A stretch of 50,957 nt of DNA. Origin: Bacillota bacterium (GTDB lineage Bacteria > Bacillota > UBA5301). Positions within the stretch are counted from its first letter, which is position 1. The number at the start of each line of letters is the position of its first letter. Location: contig JACDOJ010000010.1 of assembly GCA_017656135.1 (NCBI GenBank), positions 1 through 50,957 on the forward strand, written 5' to 3'. Positions 37,904-50,347 of this stretch are shown here, one piece after another. A program made the position numbers and the translations under genes. The notes below the pieces were generated by a model. It was not told where the DNA came from, searched no databases, and worked only from the letters and a program-made list of their open reading frames with translations.

Positions 37904-38158
37904 CTATGAATCTTTGAGAATGGCGGCGACTGCCGCTCCCACTTGAATGGAGCAGGCAGCCCCCAACTCACTCATGGTCGGAACTTTTACCAATTCAACG
38001 CCTTTTTCCTTGCACTTGGCGATTATCGGCCCTGTAACTCTGAGATCAGCATCCTCAGCGACAAAGACCGTTTGCACCTGATCCTTGTTGAGGGCCTTAA
38101 CTGTCTGCTTAGCACCTACAACTCTTCTTCCTGGATCGCCAAGGAGCTTTGTGTCCAT
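37904..38158 (-). CDS. rplGB: L7Ae-like ribosomal protein (YbxF type)
   Basis: The 84-residue protein (GAKQTVKALNKDQVQTVFVA, EDADLRVTGPIIAKCKEKGV, VPTMSELGAACSIQVGAAVA) belongs to the L7Ae/L30e kink-turn-binding family. In Firmicutes it stands between rpoC and rpsL, as here. It is the first gene after the promoter at 38204-38232. Its function on the ribosome is minor or unknown. Confidence 0.92.
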   Translation of the reverse strand: MDTKLLGDPGRRVVGAKQTVKALNKDQVQTVFVAEDADLRVTGPIIAKCKEKGVELVKVPTMSELGAACSIQVGAAVAAILKDS

Positions 38159-38203
38159 TCCGCTGCAACTCCCTTACAGAGTCGGTCATAAACACACTTT
38201 TGT

Positions 38204-38232
38204 ATTTTAACACCAGCCTTATACGGTGTCAA
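38204..38232 (-). promoter_or_regulatory. Strong promoter of the str-S10-spc-alpha gene series
   Basis: Minus-strand TTGACA (38227-38232) and TAAAAT (38204-38209) are exactly 17 bases apart. The -35 hexamer overlaps the last codons of rpoC. Near-consensus sequence and spacing make it the likely main entry point for rplGB-rpsL and the genes downstream. Confidence 0.82.
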
Positions 38233-41200
38233 GCAGGATTTTTGGCTCCGGCATTCTCGGGCTCCTTCTCCACCACCCGAATATGCCTGTACCTGCTCAT
38301 ACCCGTACCTGCCGGAATCAGTTTGCCGATGATCACGTTTTCCTTCAGGCCCAGAAGCGGATCAACCTTACCTTTGATGGAGGCGTCAGTGAGCACCCTG
38401 GTGGTCTCCTGGAAGGAGGCGGCTGAGAGGAAGCTCTCGGTAGCCAGTGAGGCCTTCGTAATACCTAAGAGCACCTGTTTATAAGTGGCTGGTGTGCCGC
38501 CTTCTGCCACCACTTTTTTGTTGGCCTCTTCTAACTCGAAGTAGTCCACTAAGCCGCCTGGGAGCAGGTCGGTGTCTCCGGAATCCTCCACTCTGACCTT
38601 GCGGAGCATCTGACGGACAATGATTTCGATGTGCTTGTCGTCGATGTCCACACCCTGAGAACGGTAAACCTCTTGGATCTCCTGGACCAGGTAAGACTGT
38701 ACCGCCCATATACCCCGGGTCCGCAGGATATCGTGGGGGTTCAGTGGACCCTCTGTGATCTGATCACCAGGGGTGACCTCCTGGCCGTCTTTGATCTTTA
38801 GTCGCGACCCGAAGGGGATCTGGTAGGTCTTCTCGCCACCGTCTTTCTTGGCAATCACCACTTTGCGGATACCCTTGGATTCCACAATCCTGGCGACACC
38901 CTCGACCTCGCAGAGAATACCCTGACCCTTAGGCCGGCGAGCCTCAAAGAGCTCTTCAACCCGAGGCAGGCCCTGGGTGATGTCGTCGCCGGCAACACCG
39001 CCGGTGTGAAAGGTCCGCATGGTAAGCTGGGTGCCTGGTTCACCGATGGACTGAGCCGCAATGGTGCCTACGGCCTCACCAATTTTGACCATTTCCCCGG
39101 TAGCCAGGTTCCGGCCATAGCACTTACAGCAGACTCCGTGCCTGGTGCGGCAGGTAAGGACCGAACGAATCTTGACCTTTTTCAGCCCTGCCTCTGAAAC
39201 CTTCTTGGCCAGTGTCCTGGTGATCATCTGGTTTCTGGCCACAATGACTTCACCAGTTGCCGGATTGACGACATCCTCAGCTGCCACCCGGCCGGTAATC
39301 CTTTCGTGGAGTGGCTCGATGATCTCAGGCCCATCGGTAATGGCCGTGATCTCGATGCCCTCTTCGGTGCCGCAGTCCTCTTCCCGGACAATGACATCCT
39401 GGGCCACGTCTACCAGACGCCTGGTGAGGTAACCGGAGTCCGCCGTTCGGAGGGCGGTGTCGGCCAAGCCCTTCCTGGTACCATGGGTGGAGATGAAGTA
39501 CTCCAGAACATCCAGGCCTTCCCGGAAATTGGACTTAATCGGGATCTCGATGATCCGCCCGGAAGGATCAGCCATAAGGCCACGCATACCGGCCAACTGG
39601 CTCATCTGAGATTTGTTGCCTCGGGCACCGGAGATGGCCATCATGTAAACCGGGTTGAACCGATCCAGATTGTCTAGCATAGCCTGGGTGACATCTTCCT
39701 TAGCCTGGGTCCAGATATCACAGACCCGGCGATACCGCTCTTCCTCGGTGATTAAACCCCGGCGATGCTGTTGATCAACCTTGTTAACCTCAGCCTCCGC
39801 CTCCGCCAAAATCTCCTGCTTGTTCGGGGGAATCTCGATGTCTGAGATGGCGATGGTGGTGCCGGAGATGGTGGCAAAGTGGAAGCCTAGAGACTTCAAC
39901 TCGTCCAGGAGCTTGCCGGTCCGGGCCGGCCCCAGCTTATCATAAGCCTTATCCACCAATTCCCCGAGTTTCTTCTTGTCAATAGTAGTGTTCCAGAAAC
40001 CTAACTCCTCTGGAATCACTGAATTAAAGATGACTCGGCCCACAGTGGTCTCGACTAATTCGCCCTTGAGCCGGATCTTGACCTTGGCGTGAAGGTCGAC
40101 TTCTTTGTGGTAGTAGGCCATGTTCAGCTCGTTTTCGTTGGCGAAAACTCGTCCCTCGCCTGTGACTCCCTCTTTCTCAAGGGTGAGGTAGTAGCTGCCG
40201 ATGACCATATCCTGGGTGGGAACGGTAATTGGACGTCCCTGGGCGGGTGAGAGAATATTGTGGGCTGAAAGCATGAGCAACCTGGCCTCGGCTTGGGCCT
40301 CCGCTGAAAGCGGGACGTGCACGGCCATCTGGTCGCCGTCGAAATCAGCATTGTACGCGGTACAGACCAAAGGGTGAATTTGGATGGCCCGGCCTTCCAC
40401 CAGAACCGGTTCAAAGGCCTGGATGCCCAGGCGGTGCAGGGTCGGAGCGCGATTCAAGAGGACCGGGTGCTCTTTGATGACCTCCTCCAAGACATCCCAG
40501 ACCTCATCCCGCATCCTCTCGATCATCCGTTTGGCGCTCTTGATGTTGTGAGCAAACCCCTGGTCCACCAGCCTCTTCATGACAAAGGGCTTAAAGAGCT
40601 CCAAGGCCATTTCTTTGGGCAAACCGCACTGGTGCAGTTTGAGCTCGGGACCGACCACGATAACAGAACGACCGGAGTAGTCCACACGCTTACCTAACAG
40701 GTTCTGACGGAAACGGCCTTGCTTACCTTTGAGCATGTCGCTGAGGGACTTGAGGGGCCTGTTACCGGGGCCGGTGACAGGCCGGCCGCGCCTGCCGTTA
40801 TCGATCAAGGCATCTACAGCTTCTTGGAGCATCCGTTTCTCATTGCGCACAATGATATCAGGTGCACCCAACTCCAACAGGCGTTTCAGACGGTTGTTCC
40901 GGTTGATAACCCGCCGGTACAAGTCGTTCAAGTCCGAGGTGGCAAACCGGCCGCCGTCCAACTGGACCATGGGCCGCAGTTCCGGGGGGATGACCGGGAT
41001 AACTTCCAAGATCATCCACTCCGGACGGTTGCCTGACTTACGGAAGGCCTCCACAACCTCCAGACGCCGAACAGCACGGACCCTTCTCTGCCCACTGCTC
41101 TCGGCGACCTCCTGCCGGAGCTCAGCCGAGAGTTTGTCTAAATCGATCTCTTCCAGAAGCTCTTTGACGGCCTCGGCGCCCATTCCGGCCCTGAAGGTGT

Positions 41201-41690
41201 TGCCGTACTTCTCTTTCATCTCCCGATACTCTGCTTCAGTCAGGAGCTGTTTCTTAGTCAGCGGTGTATCACCGGGATCCAAAACAATATAGGAGGCGAA
41301 ATATAGGACCTTTTCCAGAGAACGGGGAGAGATATCAAGAATCAGCCCCATCCGGCTGGGTATACCCTTGAAGTACCAGATATGAGAGACCGGTGCAGCC
41401 AGCTCGATGTGGCCCATCCGCTCCCGGCGAACCTTTGCCCTAGTGACTTCAACACCACAGCGGTCACAAACGATGCCCTTGTACCTTACCCGCTTGTACT
41501 TACCGCAGTGGCACTCCCAGTCCCGGGTTGGACCGAAGATCCGCTCGCAGAAGAGTCCATCTCGCTCAGGTTTCAAGGTCCGGTAGTTTATAGTCTCGGG
41601 TTTTTTGACTTCACCGCTGGACCAACCCCGAATGGTCTCAGGCGAAGCTAAGCCGATTTTGATCAGGTCAAAATTGTTCACATCTAACAA
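38229..41690 (-). CDS. rpoC: DNA-directed RNA polymerase beta-prime subunit
   Basis: The 1153-residue subunit has an N-terminal zinc ribbon ([20 protein letters not shown]), the catalytic magnesium site [12 protein letters not shown], a second cysteine set ([13 protein letters not shown]), and [19 protein letters not shown] near the trigger-loop region. TTG start with AAAAGGGGG upstream. It follows rpoB by 40 nt. Confidence 0.98.
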   Translation of the reverse strand: MLDVNNFDLIKIGLASPETIRGWSSGEVKKPETINYRTLKPERDGLFCERIFGPTRDWECHCGKYKRVRYKGIVCDRCGVEVTRAKVRRERMGHIELAAPVSHIWYFKGIPSRMGLILDISPRSLEKVLYFASYIVLDPGDTPLTKKQLLTEAEYREMKEKYGNTFRAGMGAEAVKELLEEIDLDKLSAELRQEVAESSGQRRVRAVRRLEVVEAFRKSGNRPEWMILEVIPVIPPELRPMVQLDGGRFATSDLNDLYRRVINRNNRLKRLLELGAPDIIVRNEKRMLQEAVDALIDNGRRGRPVTGPGNRPLKSLSDMLKGKQGRFRQNLLGKRVDYSGRSVIVVGPELKLHQCGLPKEMALELFKPFVMKRLVDQGFAHNIKSAKRMIERMRDEVWDVLEEVIKEHPVLLNRAPTLHRLGIQAFEPVLVEGRAIQIHPLVCTAYNADFDGDQMAVHVPLSAEAQAEARLLMLSAHNILSPAQGRPITVPTQDMVIGSYYLTLEKEGVTGEGRVFANENELNMAYYHKEVDLHAKVKIRLKGELVETTVGRVIFNSVIPEELGFWNTTIDKKKLGELVDKAYDKLGPARTGKLLDELKSLGFHFATISGTTIAISDIEIPPNKQEILAEAEAEVNKVDQQHRRGLITEEERYRRVCDIWTQAKEDVTQAMLDNLDRFNPVYMMAISGARGNKSQMSQLAGMRGLMADPSGRIIEIPIKSNFREGLDVLEYFISTHGTRKGLADTALRTADSGYLTRRLVDVAQDVIVREEDCGTEEGIEITAITDGPEIIEPLHERITGRVAAEDVVNPATGEVIVARNQMITRTLAKKVSEAGLKKVKIRSVLTCRTRHGVCCKCYGRNLATGEMVKIGEAVGTIAAQSIGEPGTQLTMRTFHTGGVAGDDITQGLPRVEELFEARRPKGQGILCEVEGVARIVESKGIRKVVIAKKDGGEKTYQIPFGSRLKIKDGQEVTPGDQITEGPLNPHDILRTRGIWAVQSYLVQEIQEVYRSQGVDIDDKHIEIIVRQMLRKVRVEDSGDTDLLPGGLVDYFELEEANKKVVAEGGTPATYKQVLLGITKASLATESFLSAASFQETTRVLTDASIKGKVDPLLGLKENVIIGKLIPAGTGMSRYRHIRVVEKEPENAGAKNPA

Positions 41691-41730
41691 CGGCCGTACC
41701 CCCTTTTATGACTTGGCACCCAGGATTCAG

Positions 41731-44700
41731 TTATTCGCTGAAATCAACATCGTCATCTTCAAAGTCATCTGTTTCTGTTTTCATATTGCGGATAAAGTTC
41801 ATAATCTCTTCGTCAGAGGCTTCATCATCGTCTTCTTCATCGTCCACATCGACTGGGTAGTCTTCATCGGTGTCAGCCTCATCTTCTGTATCTTCTTCGG
41901 AGTCATCAGCACCGTTCACATCAGCGTTGTCGCTTTTGCCCTCATCATTTTTACCGTCTTTCCCGTGGATATCAATACCCAGTTCTCTGGCCATTTCACT
42001 GATATCCTCATCATCTTCTTTGATCTCCAGCTCCTGGTGATCTTCGGAGAGAACACGGACATCCAGGGCCAGGCTCTGGAGCTCTTTCACTAAGACCTTG
42101 AAGGACTCAGGTACACCGGGCTCAGGGATATTTTCACCCTTGACAATGGCCTCATAAGTCTTGACCCGGCCGACCACGTCGTCGGACTTCACGGTTAGCA
42201 GCTCCTGCAGGGTGTAAGCTGCGCCATAAGCCTCCAAGGCCCAGACCTCCATTTCACCGAATCTCTGTCCACCGAACTGGGCCTTGCCACCCAGAGGCTG
42301 CTGGGTAACCAGGGAGTATGGGCCGGTTGACCGGGCGTGAATCTTGTCGTCCACTAGGTGAGCCAGCTTGAGCATGTAGATGTATCCAATGGTGACTTCT
42401 TCATCGAAAGGCTCACCGGTGCGCCCGTCATAAAGGGTAATTTTCCCGGTTTCAGGCAAACCGGCGTTTCTCAGCTCGGCGATGAGCTCCTGTTCACTGC
42501 AGCCATCGAAAATGGGCGTGGCAACGCGGAAACCCATTGTCTTAGCAGCCCAAGCCAAGTGGGTCTCAAGCACCTGACCGATGTTCATTCGGGACGGAAC
42601 ACCCAGCGGGTTGAGAACAATCTCCACCGGAGTGCCGTCAGGCAGGAAGGGCATATCCTCTTCCGGCAGTATCCGGGCGATAACACCCTTGTTACCGTGG
42701 CGGCCGGCCATCTTGTCGCCCTCGGAGATCTTCCGCTTCTGGGCCACGTAAACTCGGACCAGCTTATTAACTCCCGGCGAGAGTTCGTCACCGTTCTCCC
42801 GAGAGAACACCTTAACATCCACGACCTTGCCGCCGGCGCCGTGAGGCACTCTCAGAGAGGTATCCCTTACCTCCCGGGCTTTTTCACCGAAAATGGCTCT
42901 TAAAAGACGTTCTTCAGCAGTAAGCTCGGTCTCGCCTTTAGGAGTCACCTTTCCAACCAGGATGTCCCCTGGGCGTACCTCGGCTCCGATCCGGACGATA
43001 CCCCTGGCATCCAAGTCTTTGAGCTGGTCATCACCGACATTGGGGATGTCAGCTGTGATCTCCTCAGCCCCAAGCTTAGTATCACGGGCTTCACACTCGT
43101 ACTCTTCAATGTGGATGGAAGTAAAGACGTCTTCCTTGACCAGCTTCTCACTGATCAAAATAGCGTCCTCATAGTTGTAGCCTTCCCAGGGCATAAAGGC
43201 GACTAGGATATTGCGCCCCAAAGCCAACTCCCCGTTGTCGGTAGAAGGGCCGTCGGCAATGATCTCTCCCTTTTCCACTTTATCGCCTTTGCGGACAATC
43301 GGTTTCTGGTTGAAGCACGTGCCCTGGTTGGACTTCTGGAATTTCATCAAATCATAGCGATCCAGCTTACCCTTGATATTTTTTATGACGATTTGGGTAG
43401 CCGTGACCTTCTCCACCGTTCCGGCCTCTTTGGCCAGCACTACCACACCCGAGTCCTTGGCCGCTTTGTATTCAATACCGGTGCCAACAAGGGGCGCCTC
43501 TGTCCTGAGCAGCGGCACGGCTTGACGCTGCATGTTAGACCCCATTAGGGCACGGGAAGCGTCATCGTGTTCCAGGAAGGGGATCAAAGCCGTAGCGATA
43601 CTGAAGACCTGCTTTGGCGAGACGTCCATGAAATCCACTTCTTCCTTGGGGACAATGATAATTTCATCCATGTATCTCGCGGTCACGCGATCATGGACTA
43701 GATAACCGTCTTCCCCGGTGGGCTCATTGGCCTGACAAACCACGTAGTTGTCCTCTTCATCGGCGGTCAGGTACTCAATTTCGTCAGTGACCTTCCCGTT
43801 TTCCACCTTCCGGTAGGGGGTTTCGATGAAACCGTACTCATTGATCCGGGCATAGGTACACAGAGACCCGATCAAGCCGATGTTTGGGCCTTCAGGGGTC
43901 TCGATGGGACAGACCCTTCCATAGTGGGAGTGGTGGACGTCACGGACATCGAAACCCGCCCGCTCTCTGCTGAGACCGCCGGGACCGAGGGCACTCAGTC
44001 TCCTCTTATGGGTCAGCTCAGCCAAGGGGTTGGTCTGATCCATGAACTGGGACAGTTGGCTAGAACCAAAGAATTCTTTGATGGCGGCAACCACCGGCCT
44101 GATGTTGATCAGAGCCTGGGGAGTAATGATATCCACATCCTGGATGGTCATGCGCTCCCGGACGACCCGCTCCATCCGGGCCATACCGATTCGGAACTGG
44201 TTCTGCAGCAGTTCGCCCACGGATTTCAGTCGCCGATTACCCAAGTGGTCGATATCGTCCACATTGCCGATGCCGTCATACAGGTTGAAGATATACCCGA
44301 TCACCGCCAGGATATCCTCTTTAACCACCGTCTTGACATCGGCGGCAGGGGCACCGTTGGAGAGAATGACACTGATATGGCCCTGAGGCGCAGTGACCTC
44401 CACTCGGGTGACGCCGGCCTCTTCGATGGCGGCGGCCAGTTTCTTATCGACTTTAGTACCGGCCTCAGCCAGGATCTCTCCGGTCTCAGGGTGGGCCACC
44501 GGTTTGGCCAAGACTTGATTGATCAGCCTGTGCCTGATCCGCAGTTTCTTGTTGACCTTGTAGCGGCCTACCGCCGCCAGGTCGTAGCGTTTCGGGTCAA
44601 AGAAGAGGGTGTCAAAGAGCGATTCGGCGCTCTCCACCGTCGGCGGCTCTCCCGGACGCAAACGCTTATAGATCTCCAGCAGGGCTTCTTCCCGGTTGGA

Positions 44701-45372
44701 GGTGTTATCCTTCTCTAGGGTCTTCAAAAGAACGGGATGCTCTCCGTAAAGCTCTTTAAGATCACTATCAGTAGAGTACCCGAGCACCCTGGCCAAAGTG
44801 GTAACAGGCACTTTCCGGGTTCGATCAATCCGAACGAAGACATGATTGTTGGCGTCACTTTCAAACTCCAGCCAAGCCCCACGGTTGGGGATAAAATTGC
44901 CGGAATACTGGTAATTCCCGTTCTTGTCCTGGGTGCGATCGAAGTAGACCCCAGGAGAACGGACCAACTGGGAGACGATAACCCTTTCCGCACCGTTGAT
45001 GATGAAGGTGCCGCGCTCAGTCATCAGCGGGAATTCGCCCATGAAAACCTCTTGCTCTTTAACTTCACCGGTTTCTTTGTTGATGAGTTGGACACGAACC
45101 CGAATAGGAGCCTGATAGGTGACATCACGCTCCTTGCATTCTTCCACACTGTATTTGGGTTCTCCTAAAGTGTAGTCGATGAATTCTAAGACGAGATTGC
45201 CGGTGAAATCTGTGATCGGAGAAATGTCTCGCAGGACCTCTCTGAGGCCTTCCTCCAAAAACCACTGGTAAGAGCGTTGTTGAATTTCTATGAGGTCGGG
45301 CATGTCGATGACTTCATTGACCTTGGAGTAACTCCGGCGTTCGCGCTTACCGTATTTCACGACGTGAGCCAC
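41731..45372 (-). CDS. rpoB: DNA-directed RNA polymerase beta subunit with a long acidic C-terminal tail
   Basis: The subunit starts [20 protein letters not shown] and includes the rifampicin-region segment [20 protein letters not shown] and [12 protein letters not shown] with normal-looking residues. The start is GTG 45372, with AAGGGGTGG upstream; a frame reaching 45423 would add 17 residues with no family match. The product has 1213 residues. The last 99 or so (41731-42030) after [13 protein letters not shown] are extremely rich in Asp and Glu and look unstructured, longer than the short tail usual in relatives. See findings. Confidence 0.97.
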   Translation of the reverse strand: MAHVVKYGKRERRSYSKVNEVIDMPDLIEIQQRSYQWFLEEGLREVLRDISPITDFTGNLVLEFIDYTLGEPKYSVEECKERDVTYQAPIRVRVQLINKETGEVKEQEVFMGEFPLMTERGTFIINGAERVIVSQLVRSPGVYFDRTQDKNGNYQYSGNFIPNRGAWLEFESDANNHVFVRIDRTRKVPVTTLARVLGYSTDSDLKELYGEHPVLLKTLEKDNTSNREEALLEIYKRLRPGEPPTVESAESLFDTLFFDPKRYDLAAVGRYKVNKKLRIRHRLINQVLAKPVAHPETGEILAEAGTKVDKKLAAAIEEAGVTRVEVTAPQGHISVILSNGAPAADVKTVVKEDILAVIGYIFNLYDGIGNVDDIDHLGNRRLKSVGELLQNQFRIGMARMERVVRERMTIQDVDIITPQALINIRPVVAAIKEFFGSSQLSQFMDQTNPLAELTHKRRLSALGPGGLSRERAGFDVRDVHHSHYGRVCPIETPEGPNIGLIGSLCTYARINEYGFIETPYRKVENGKVTDEIEYLTADEEDNYVVCQANEPTGEDGYLVHDRVTARYMDEIIIVPKEEVDFMDVSPKQVFSIATALIPFLEHDDASRALMGSNMQRQAVPLLRTEAPLVGTGIEYKAAKDSGVVVLAKEAGTVEKVTATQIVIKNIKGKLDRYDLMKFQKSNQGTCFNQKPIVRKGDKVEKGEIIADGPSTDNGELALGRNILVAFMPWEGYNYEDAILISEKLVKEDVFTSIHIEEYECEARDTKLGAEEITADIPNVGDDQLKDLDARGIVRIGAEVRPGDILVGKVTPKGETELTAEERLLRAIFGEKAREVRDTSLRVPHGAGGKVVDVKVFSRENGDELSPGVNKLVRVYVAQKRKISEGDKMAGRHGNKGVIARILPEEDMPFLPDGTPVEIVLNPLGVPSRMNIGQVLETHLAWAAKTMGFRVATPIFDGCSEQELIAELRNAGLPETGKITLYDGRTGEPFDEEVTIGYIYMLKLAHLVDDKIHARSTGPYSLVTQQPLGGKAQFGGQRFGEMEVWALEAYGAAYTLQELLTVKSDDVVGRVKTYEAIVKGENIPEPGVPESFKVLVKELQSLALDVRVLSEDHQELEIKEDDEDISEMARELGIDIHGKDGKNDEGKSDNADVNGADDSEEDTEDEADTDEDYPVDVDDEEDDDEASDEEIMNFIRNMKTETDDFEDDDVDFSE

Positions 45373-45428
45373 ATATTCCACCCCTTCTGTGCCCTGAACC
45401 AGGCGAAATTGTAACCTCAACATGCAGA

Positions 45429-45462
45429 AAGCAAGGCTGAAAAAAAGAAAGAAACCTTGCTT
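45429..45462 (-). other. Hairpin in the rpoBC leader
   Basis: An 8-bp inverted repeat (AAGCAAGG with CCTTGCTT, 45429-45436 and 45455-45462) encloses an 18-nt pyrimidine-rich loop in the leader RNA, about 57 nt before the rpoB start. There is no T-run after it on the minus strand. A role in stability or control of rpoBC is possible but unproven. Confidence 0.4.
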
Positions 45463-45562
45463 AAATTAACTCATATACTAGCTGTACAAAGCTGTTTACT
45501 ATTCTTCTCCATCGCACTAAAAATATGCCTGTTTAAATGTAGACACGCATCCGCATTGTAGT

Positions 45563-45591
45563 ATAGTAACATAGTAGTTTTACCCTGTCAA
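45563..45591 (-). promoter_or_regulatory. Promoter of rpoBC
   Basis: Minus-strand TTGACA (45586-45591) and TACTAT (45563-45568) are 17 bases apart, just after the rplL terminator. Transcripts would carry a leader of about 185 nt before the rpoB GTG. Confidence 0.72.
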
Positions 45592-45610
45592 GCACCAATC
45601 TACTGAAAAT

Positions 45611-45641
45611 GGAAAGGGCACCCTTTGTAAGGAGGGTGCCC
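45611..45641 (-). terminator. Terminator after rplL
   Basis: An 8-bp stem GGGCACCC/GGGTGCCC (45616-45623 with 45634-45641) begins 18 nt after the rplL stop and is followed on the minus strand by TTTCCATTTT. The T-run is imperfect, so partial read-through into rpoBC is likely, as is common at this site. Confidence 0.7.
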
Positions 45642-45658
45642 GCTGCATGGTTTCATGC

Positions 45659-46039
45659 TTACTTAAGCTCGACAGTAGCACCGGCCTCTTCCAATTTGGC
45701 CTTGATCTCTTCAGCCTGCTCTTTAGAAACACCCTCTTTGATCGGCTTGGGAGCGTTGTCAACCAGCTCTTTGGACTCTTTGAGACCCAGGCCGGTGATC
45801 TCACGGACAACTTTGATGACTTGGAGTTTGGAACCGCCGGGGTTGGCCAGGATGACATCAAATTCGGTCTTCTCTTCAGCAGCTTCTCCGCCACCTGCAA
45901 CAGGTGCGGCAGCCATAGCCACCGGGGCAGCGGCGCTCACATCGAACTCTTCCTCAAAAGCCTTAACCAACTCAGAAAGCTCCAACACACTCATTTCCTT
46001 AACCAGATCAAGAATCTGTTGAATCTTTTCACTTGCCAA
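45659..46039 (-). CDS. rplL: 50S ribosomal protein L7/L12
   Basis: The 126-residue protein has an N-terminal dimerisation helix ([20 protein letters not shown]), an alanine-rich hinge, and the factor-binding domain ([40 protein letters not shown]). It recruits translation GTPases. TTG start with GGAGG upstream. Confidence 0.97.
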   Translation of the reverse strand: MASEKIQQILDLVKEMSVLELSELVKAFEEEFDVSAAAPVAMAAAPVAGGGEAAEEKTEFDVILANPGGSKLQVIKVVREITGLGLKESKELVDNAPKPIKEGVSKEQAEEIKAKLEEAGATVELK

Positions 46040-46072
46040 TGGAATAACCTCCTCAAAATTTTTAGTTAAGAT

Positions 46073-46594
46073 TTAAGCACTCTCTTGTTTTCTCCTGACA
46101 GCATCCACAGCGTAAACGAACTTACGCAGCGGAGCTTGCAGAACATTGACCCAGCTGGCAATCGGTGCCTGGAATGCCCGGGCCACCATAGAGAGCAGCT
46201 CCTCTTTGCTGGGCAGATCGGCCAGGCTCTTGATTTGATCTAAACCAATGATTTGCCCTTCCAGGACACCGGCTTTGATCTCTAGCTCCTTGTGATCCTT
46301 GGCGAACTTGGAGAGAATCTTAGCCGGTGAGACCGGGTCTTCCAAACCAAAAGCGATGGCGGTCGGGCCTTTCAAGTATTCATCCAAACCCTCGATCCCG
46401 GCATTGGAAGCGGCCATTCTGGTCAGGGTGTTCTTGGCGACTTTATACTCCACCCCGGCTTCCCGCAGCATTTTCCTGAGCTCGGTGACAGCCGCCACGT
46501 TCAAGCCGCGGTAGTCAGTGATGATGATGCTCTTAGCAGAACTCATCTTCTCAGTAAGTTCTGCAACTAGCGCCTCCTTTTCCGGCCGTGCCAC
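46073..46594 (-). CDS. rplJ: 50S ribosomal protein L10
   Basis: The 173-residue protein ([60 protein letters not shown]) is L10, the base of the L7/L12 stalk. With L12 it normally represses its own operon by binding the L10 leader, which is visible upstream. Confidence 0.96.
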   Translation of the reverse strand: MARPEKEALVAELTEKMSSAKSIIITDYRGLNVAAVTELRKMLREAGVEYKVAKNTLTRMAASNAGIEGLDEYLKGPTAIAFGLEDPVSPAKILSKFAKDHKELEIKAGVLEGQIIGLDQIKSLADLPSKEELLSMVARAFQAPIASWVNVLQAPLRKFVYAVDAVRRKQESA

Positions 46595-46622
46595 GTCTAC
46601 ACCTCCCGTCTCCAGAGTAAAT

Positions 46623-46649
46623 AAAAAAACCGGACCCTACGAGGTCCGG
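46623..46649 (-). terminator. Attenuator terminator upstream of rplJ
   Basis: A 7-bp stem CCGGACC/GGTCCGG (46630-46636 with 46643-46649) is followed on the minus strand by seven T residues, 30 nt before the rplJ start. It sits at the 3-prime end of the L10 leader. Confidence 0.85.
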
Positions 46650-46760
46650 AATATTGTCTGGATAAACCAATGGTCTAATCCTGTAACAGATCCCAGCCTC
46701 GGTAGGTTTGCCGTCTAGCGGATTATGCTCCTCTGAGCACCTACTGTCTTCGGCGAGTTT
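46623..46760 (-). ncRNA. Ribosomal protein L10 leader (autoregulatory RNA)
   Basis: The rplJ leader RNA contains AAGACAGUAGGUG pairing with CCUACC, an internal GCUC/GAGC hairpin, and the CCUACCGAGG segment typical of L10 leaders in Firmicutes. It is the binding site for the L10-L12 complex. It ends in the terminator at 46623-46649, so L10 binding probably favours termination. Boundaries are approximate. Confidence 0.8.
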
Positions 46761-46788
46761 CTATGAAAAATCTATTTTCATCTTTATT

Positions 46789-46818
46789 AGTTTAGCACAA
46801 ACCAAACTGTGTAGTCAA
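46789..46818 (-). promoter_or_regulatory. Promoter of rplJ-rplL
   Basis: Minus-strand TTGACT (46813-46818) and TAAACT (46789-46794), spaced 18 bases, lie directly after the rplA stop codon and before the L10 leader. Confidence 0.6.
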
Positions 46819-46820
46819 GG

Positions 46821-47522
46821 TTATTTTTCAGTTACAAAAGTCGGAACTTCAGCTGTGTTGATCTTAACACCGGGGCCCATAGTTGAGGAGACAGTCACCC
46901 GGCGCAGGTAAGTTCCTTTAGCCGCTGCGGGTCGAGCCTTGAGAATGGCACCTAAGAGAGTCCGCAGGTTCTCGACTAGTTTCTCCTCTGGGAAGGAGAC
47001 CTTGCCAACCGGAACGTGAACATTGGCCGCCTTATCAACCCGGTACTCCACCTTACCGGCTTTAATCTCCTTGACGGCTTTAGCCACATCAAAAGTAACA
47101 GTACCGGCTTTCGGGTTCGGCATCAAACCTTTGGGTCCCAGGATCCGGCCCAATTTACCGACAACGCTCATCATATCAGGGGTGGCCACTGCCACATCAA
47201 AATTGATGTTACCCTTCTCAACCTCGGCGGCAAGCTCCTCTGCACCAACTATGTCAGCGCCGGCTTCCTCGGCCTCTTTAGCTTTCTCACCTTTGGCAAA
47301 GACGGCAATCCGGACGGTTTTACCGGTTCCGTGAGGGAGAACAACCGTTCCCCGCACCTGCTGATCAGCATGGCGGGGATCAACCCCGAGCCTAATCGCG
47401 ACTTCCACGGTTTCGTCGAAGTTAGCGCTGGCCAGCTCTTTAACCAGCTTGATGGCTTCTTGTGGACTGTATACTGCGTCCCTATCGTACTTCTTCAGCG
47501 CCTCTTGATACTTCTTGCCCAT
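46821..47522 (-). CDS. rplA: 50S ribosomal protein L1
   Basis: The 233-residue protein ([60 protein letters not shown]) is L1 of the mobile stalk near the E site. It can repress its own mRNA in many bacteria; no leader structure was analysed here. Confidence 0.97.
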   Translation of the reverse strand: MGKKYQEALKKYDRDAVYSPQEAIKLVKELASANFDETVEVAIRLGVDPRHADQQVRGTVVLPHGTGKTVRIAVFAKGEKAKEAEEAGADIVGAEELAAEVEKGNINFDVAVATPDMMSVVGKLGRILGPKGLMPNPKAGTVTFDVAKAVKEIKAGKVEYRVDKAANVHVPVGKVSFPEEKLVENLRTLLGAILKARPAAAKGTYLRRVTVSSTMGPGVKINTAEVPTFVTEK

Positions 47523-47572
47523 TTTTAACCCTCCCAGTGGTAATAGTGACTTGCGTCTCCCACAGTGATCGA

Positions 47573-47998
47573 TTAACCTTCAACAACAATACCCATACTC
47601 CGGGCGGTACCTTCGATCATCCGCATAGCAGCTTCCAGGTCTGCGGCATTGAGATCCTTCATCTTCAGTTCAGCAATCTCTTTGACCTGATCTCTGGTGA
47701 CCTTACCAACCTTGTTCCGGTTCGGTTCTCCGGAACCCTTCTCAAGGCCGGCTGCCTTTTTCAGCAGGACAGCTGCCGGCGGAGTCTTGGTCACGAAACT
47801 GAAGGACCTATCCTCGTAGACAGTGATAATAACCGGAATGATCATCCCGGCCTGGTCCTGCGTTTTGGCATTAAAAGCCTTGCAGAACTCCATGATGTTC
47901 ACACCGTGCTGGCCCAGAGCAGGACCAACAGGCGGTGCCGGGTTGGCCTTTCCAGCCGGAATCTGCAGTTTGATTATTCCAGCAACTTTTTTACCCAC
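47573..47998 (-). CDS. rplK: 50S ribosomal protein L11
   Basis: The protein [20 protein letters not shown] with [20 protein letters not shown] and a C-terminal rRNA-binding domain is L11 of the GTPase centre. GTG at 47998 gives 141 residues, the usual length, with GGAGG nine bases upstream; a start at 48019 overlaps that site. Confidence 0.96.
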   Translation of the reverse strand: MGKKVAGIIKLQIPAGKANPAPPVGPALGQHGVNIMEFCKAFNAKTQDQAGMIIPVIITVYEDRSFSFVTKTPPAAVLLKKAAGLEKGSGEPNRNKVGKVTRDQVKEIAELKMKDLNAADLEAAMRMIEGTARSMGIVVEG

Positions 47999-48023
47999 TT
48001 CAACTAACCTCCAAACCAAGAGA

Positions 48024-48578
48024 CTATATCTTGACTACTTGCCCAAAATCAAGCTCAACAGGTGTCTCCCGTCCAAACATCGATACTAAAACTTTGAGTT
48101 TGCCTTTATCGGCCTCAACTTCCTCGACGACGCCGGTGAAATTCTCAAAAGGACCGGAGGTAACTTTTACCGGAGTACCTACATCAACGTCCAGTTTTAG
48201 CTTGGGTTTGTCACCCTGTACCATCGCCAGAATGGCCTCAGCCTCTTCATCAGTCAGAGAAATAGGCTTAGACCCAGAGGACACAAAGCGAGTCACACCT
48301 GGGGTATTGCGGACCACATACCAGGAATCATCGGTCATAATCATCTGGACCATGATATAGCCCGGGTAGATTTTACGTTGGACAATCCGCTTCTTACCGT
48401 CTTTGATCTCCACCTGATCTTCAGTGGGGACCAAGATCTGAAAAATCTTGTCCTCCATACCCATGGATTCCACCCGGCGCTCCAGGTTGGCTTTGACCTT
48501 GTTCTCATACCCAGAGTAGGTATTAATGACATACCACTTTTTTTCCGGGTTATCCTTATTGATGTCTTTTGCTCCCAT
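48024..48578 (-). CDS. nusG: Transcription termination/antitermination protein NusG
   Basis: The 184-residue protein has the NGN domain ([60 protein letters not shown]) and a C-terminal KOW domain ([20 protein letters not shown]). It controls polymerase pausing and couples transcription with translation. Gene order rpmG-secE-nusG-rplK is standard. Confidence 0.97.
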   Translation of the reverse strand: MGAKDINKDNPEKKWYVINTYSGYENKVKANLERRVESMGMEDKIFQILVPTEDQVEIKDGKKRIVQRKIYPGYIMVQMIMTDDSWYVVRNTPGVTRFVSSGSKPISLTDEEAEAILAMVQGDKPKLKLDVDVGTPVKVTSGPFENFTGVVEEVEADKGKLKVLVSMFGRETPVELDFGQVVKI

Positions 48579-48601
48579 GATACAGGGCTGGCCTCCTAAA
48601 A

Positions 48602-48817
48602 CTAAACGAGTCTGGACAAGGCTACAATAATAACGTCAACCACCGCAATGAAAAGAGCAACAATAGCGGTGGCGAAGATCACCACGCCAGTGTACGTAAT
48701 CAACTGCTTGCGGTTTGGCCAAGTGACCTTACGCATTTCTGCCCTGACTTCCCGCAGGTACTTTTTTACTTTACCGCCAGTGTTGGCCTTAGCGGATGGG
48801 GTAGCCAACTCCTCCAC
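48602..48817 (-). CDS. secE: Protein translocase subunit SecE
   Basis: The 71-residue protein has the amphipathic segment [20 protein letters not shown] with the conserved VTWPNR, followed by a single transmembrane helix ([20 protein letters not shown]). It clamps SecY. GTG start after AAGGGAT. Confidence 0.95.
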   Translation of the reverse strand: MEELATPSAKANTGGKVKKYLREVRAEMRKVTWPNRKQLITYTGVVIFATAIVALFIAVVDVIIVALSRLV

Positions 48818-48832
48818 ATCCCTTCAGTACTT

Positions 48833-48982
48833 TTAGCGAGTTTCTTTATGAGGGGTTACCTCACGGCAAAATTTACAGTATTTTCGAATCTCCAAACGGT
48901 CTGGGTCATTACGCTTATTTTTGGTAGTACGGTAATTACGCCGTTTGCACTTTTCACAAGCCAGAGTGATTGCGACCCGCAC
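48833..48982 (-). CDS. rpmG: 50S ribosomal protein L33 (zinc form)
   Basis: The 49-residue protein [20 protein letters not shown] with two CxxC pairs (CEKC and CKFC) is the zinc-binding L33. GTG 48982 has GGGAGGTG seven bases upstream and gives the family length; a start at 49015 adds 11 unrelated residues. Confidence 0.95.
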   Translation of the reverse strand: MRVAITLACEKCKRRNYRTTKNKRNDPDRLEIRKYCKFCREVTPHKETR

Positions 48983-49039
48983 TGCTGCACACCTCCCATT
49001 ACAATCCAGACGCATACTACTCCAGAATAATACTAGTAT

Positions 49040-49068
49040 AAGGTAGCATATTCAGCGTACCCTGTCAA
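49040..49068 (-). promoter_or_regulatory. Probable promoter of rpmG-secE-nusG-rplK-rplA
   Basis: Minus-strand TTGACA (49063-49068) is followed after 17 bases by TACCTT, a weak -10. It lies right after the tuf terminator, where a new promoter is expected. Confidence 0.5.
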
Positions 49069-49080
49069 TAGCCGGACAGG

Positions 49081-49108
49081 AATTAAAGGGCGTGGTAACC
49101 CCACGCCC
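49081..49108 (-). terminator. Intrinsic terminator after tuf copy 2
   Basis: An 8-bp stem GGGCGTGG/CCACGCCC (49088-49095 with 49101-49108) is followed on the minus strand by TTTAATT. It starts 37 nt after the tuf stop codon. Confidence 0.75.
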
Positions 49109-49144
49109 CTTGCCTAATCCAACGGTCAAACCAATCTTTGTCTA

Positions 49145-50347
<1,203 letters not shown>

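Noticed and set aside
45373-45423. Upstream start extending rpoB by 17 residues
   Set aside because: The added residues do not match the family, while AAGGGGTGG supports GTG 45372.
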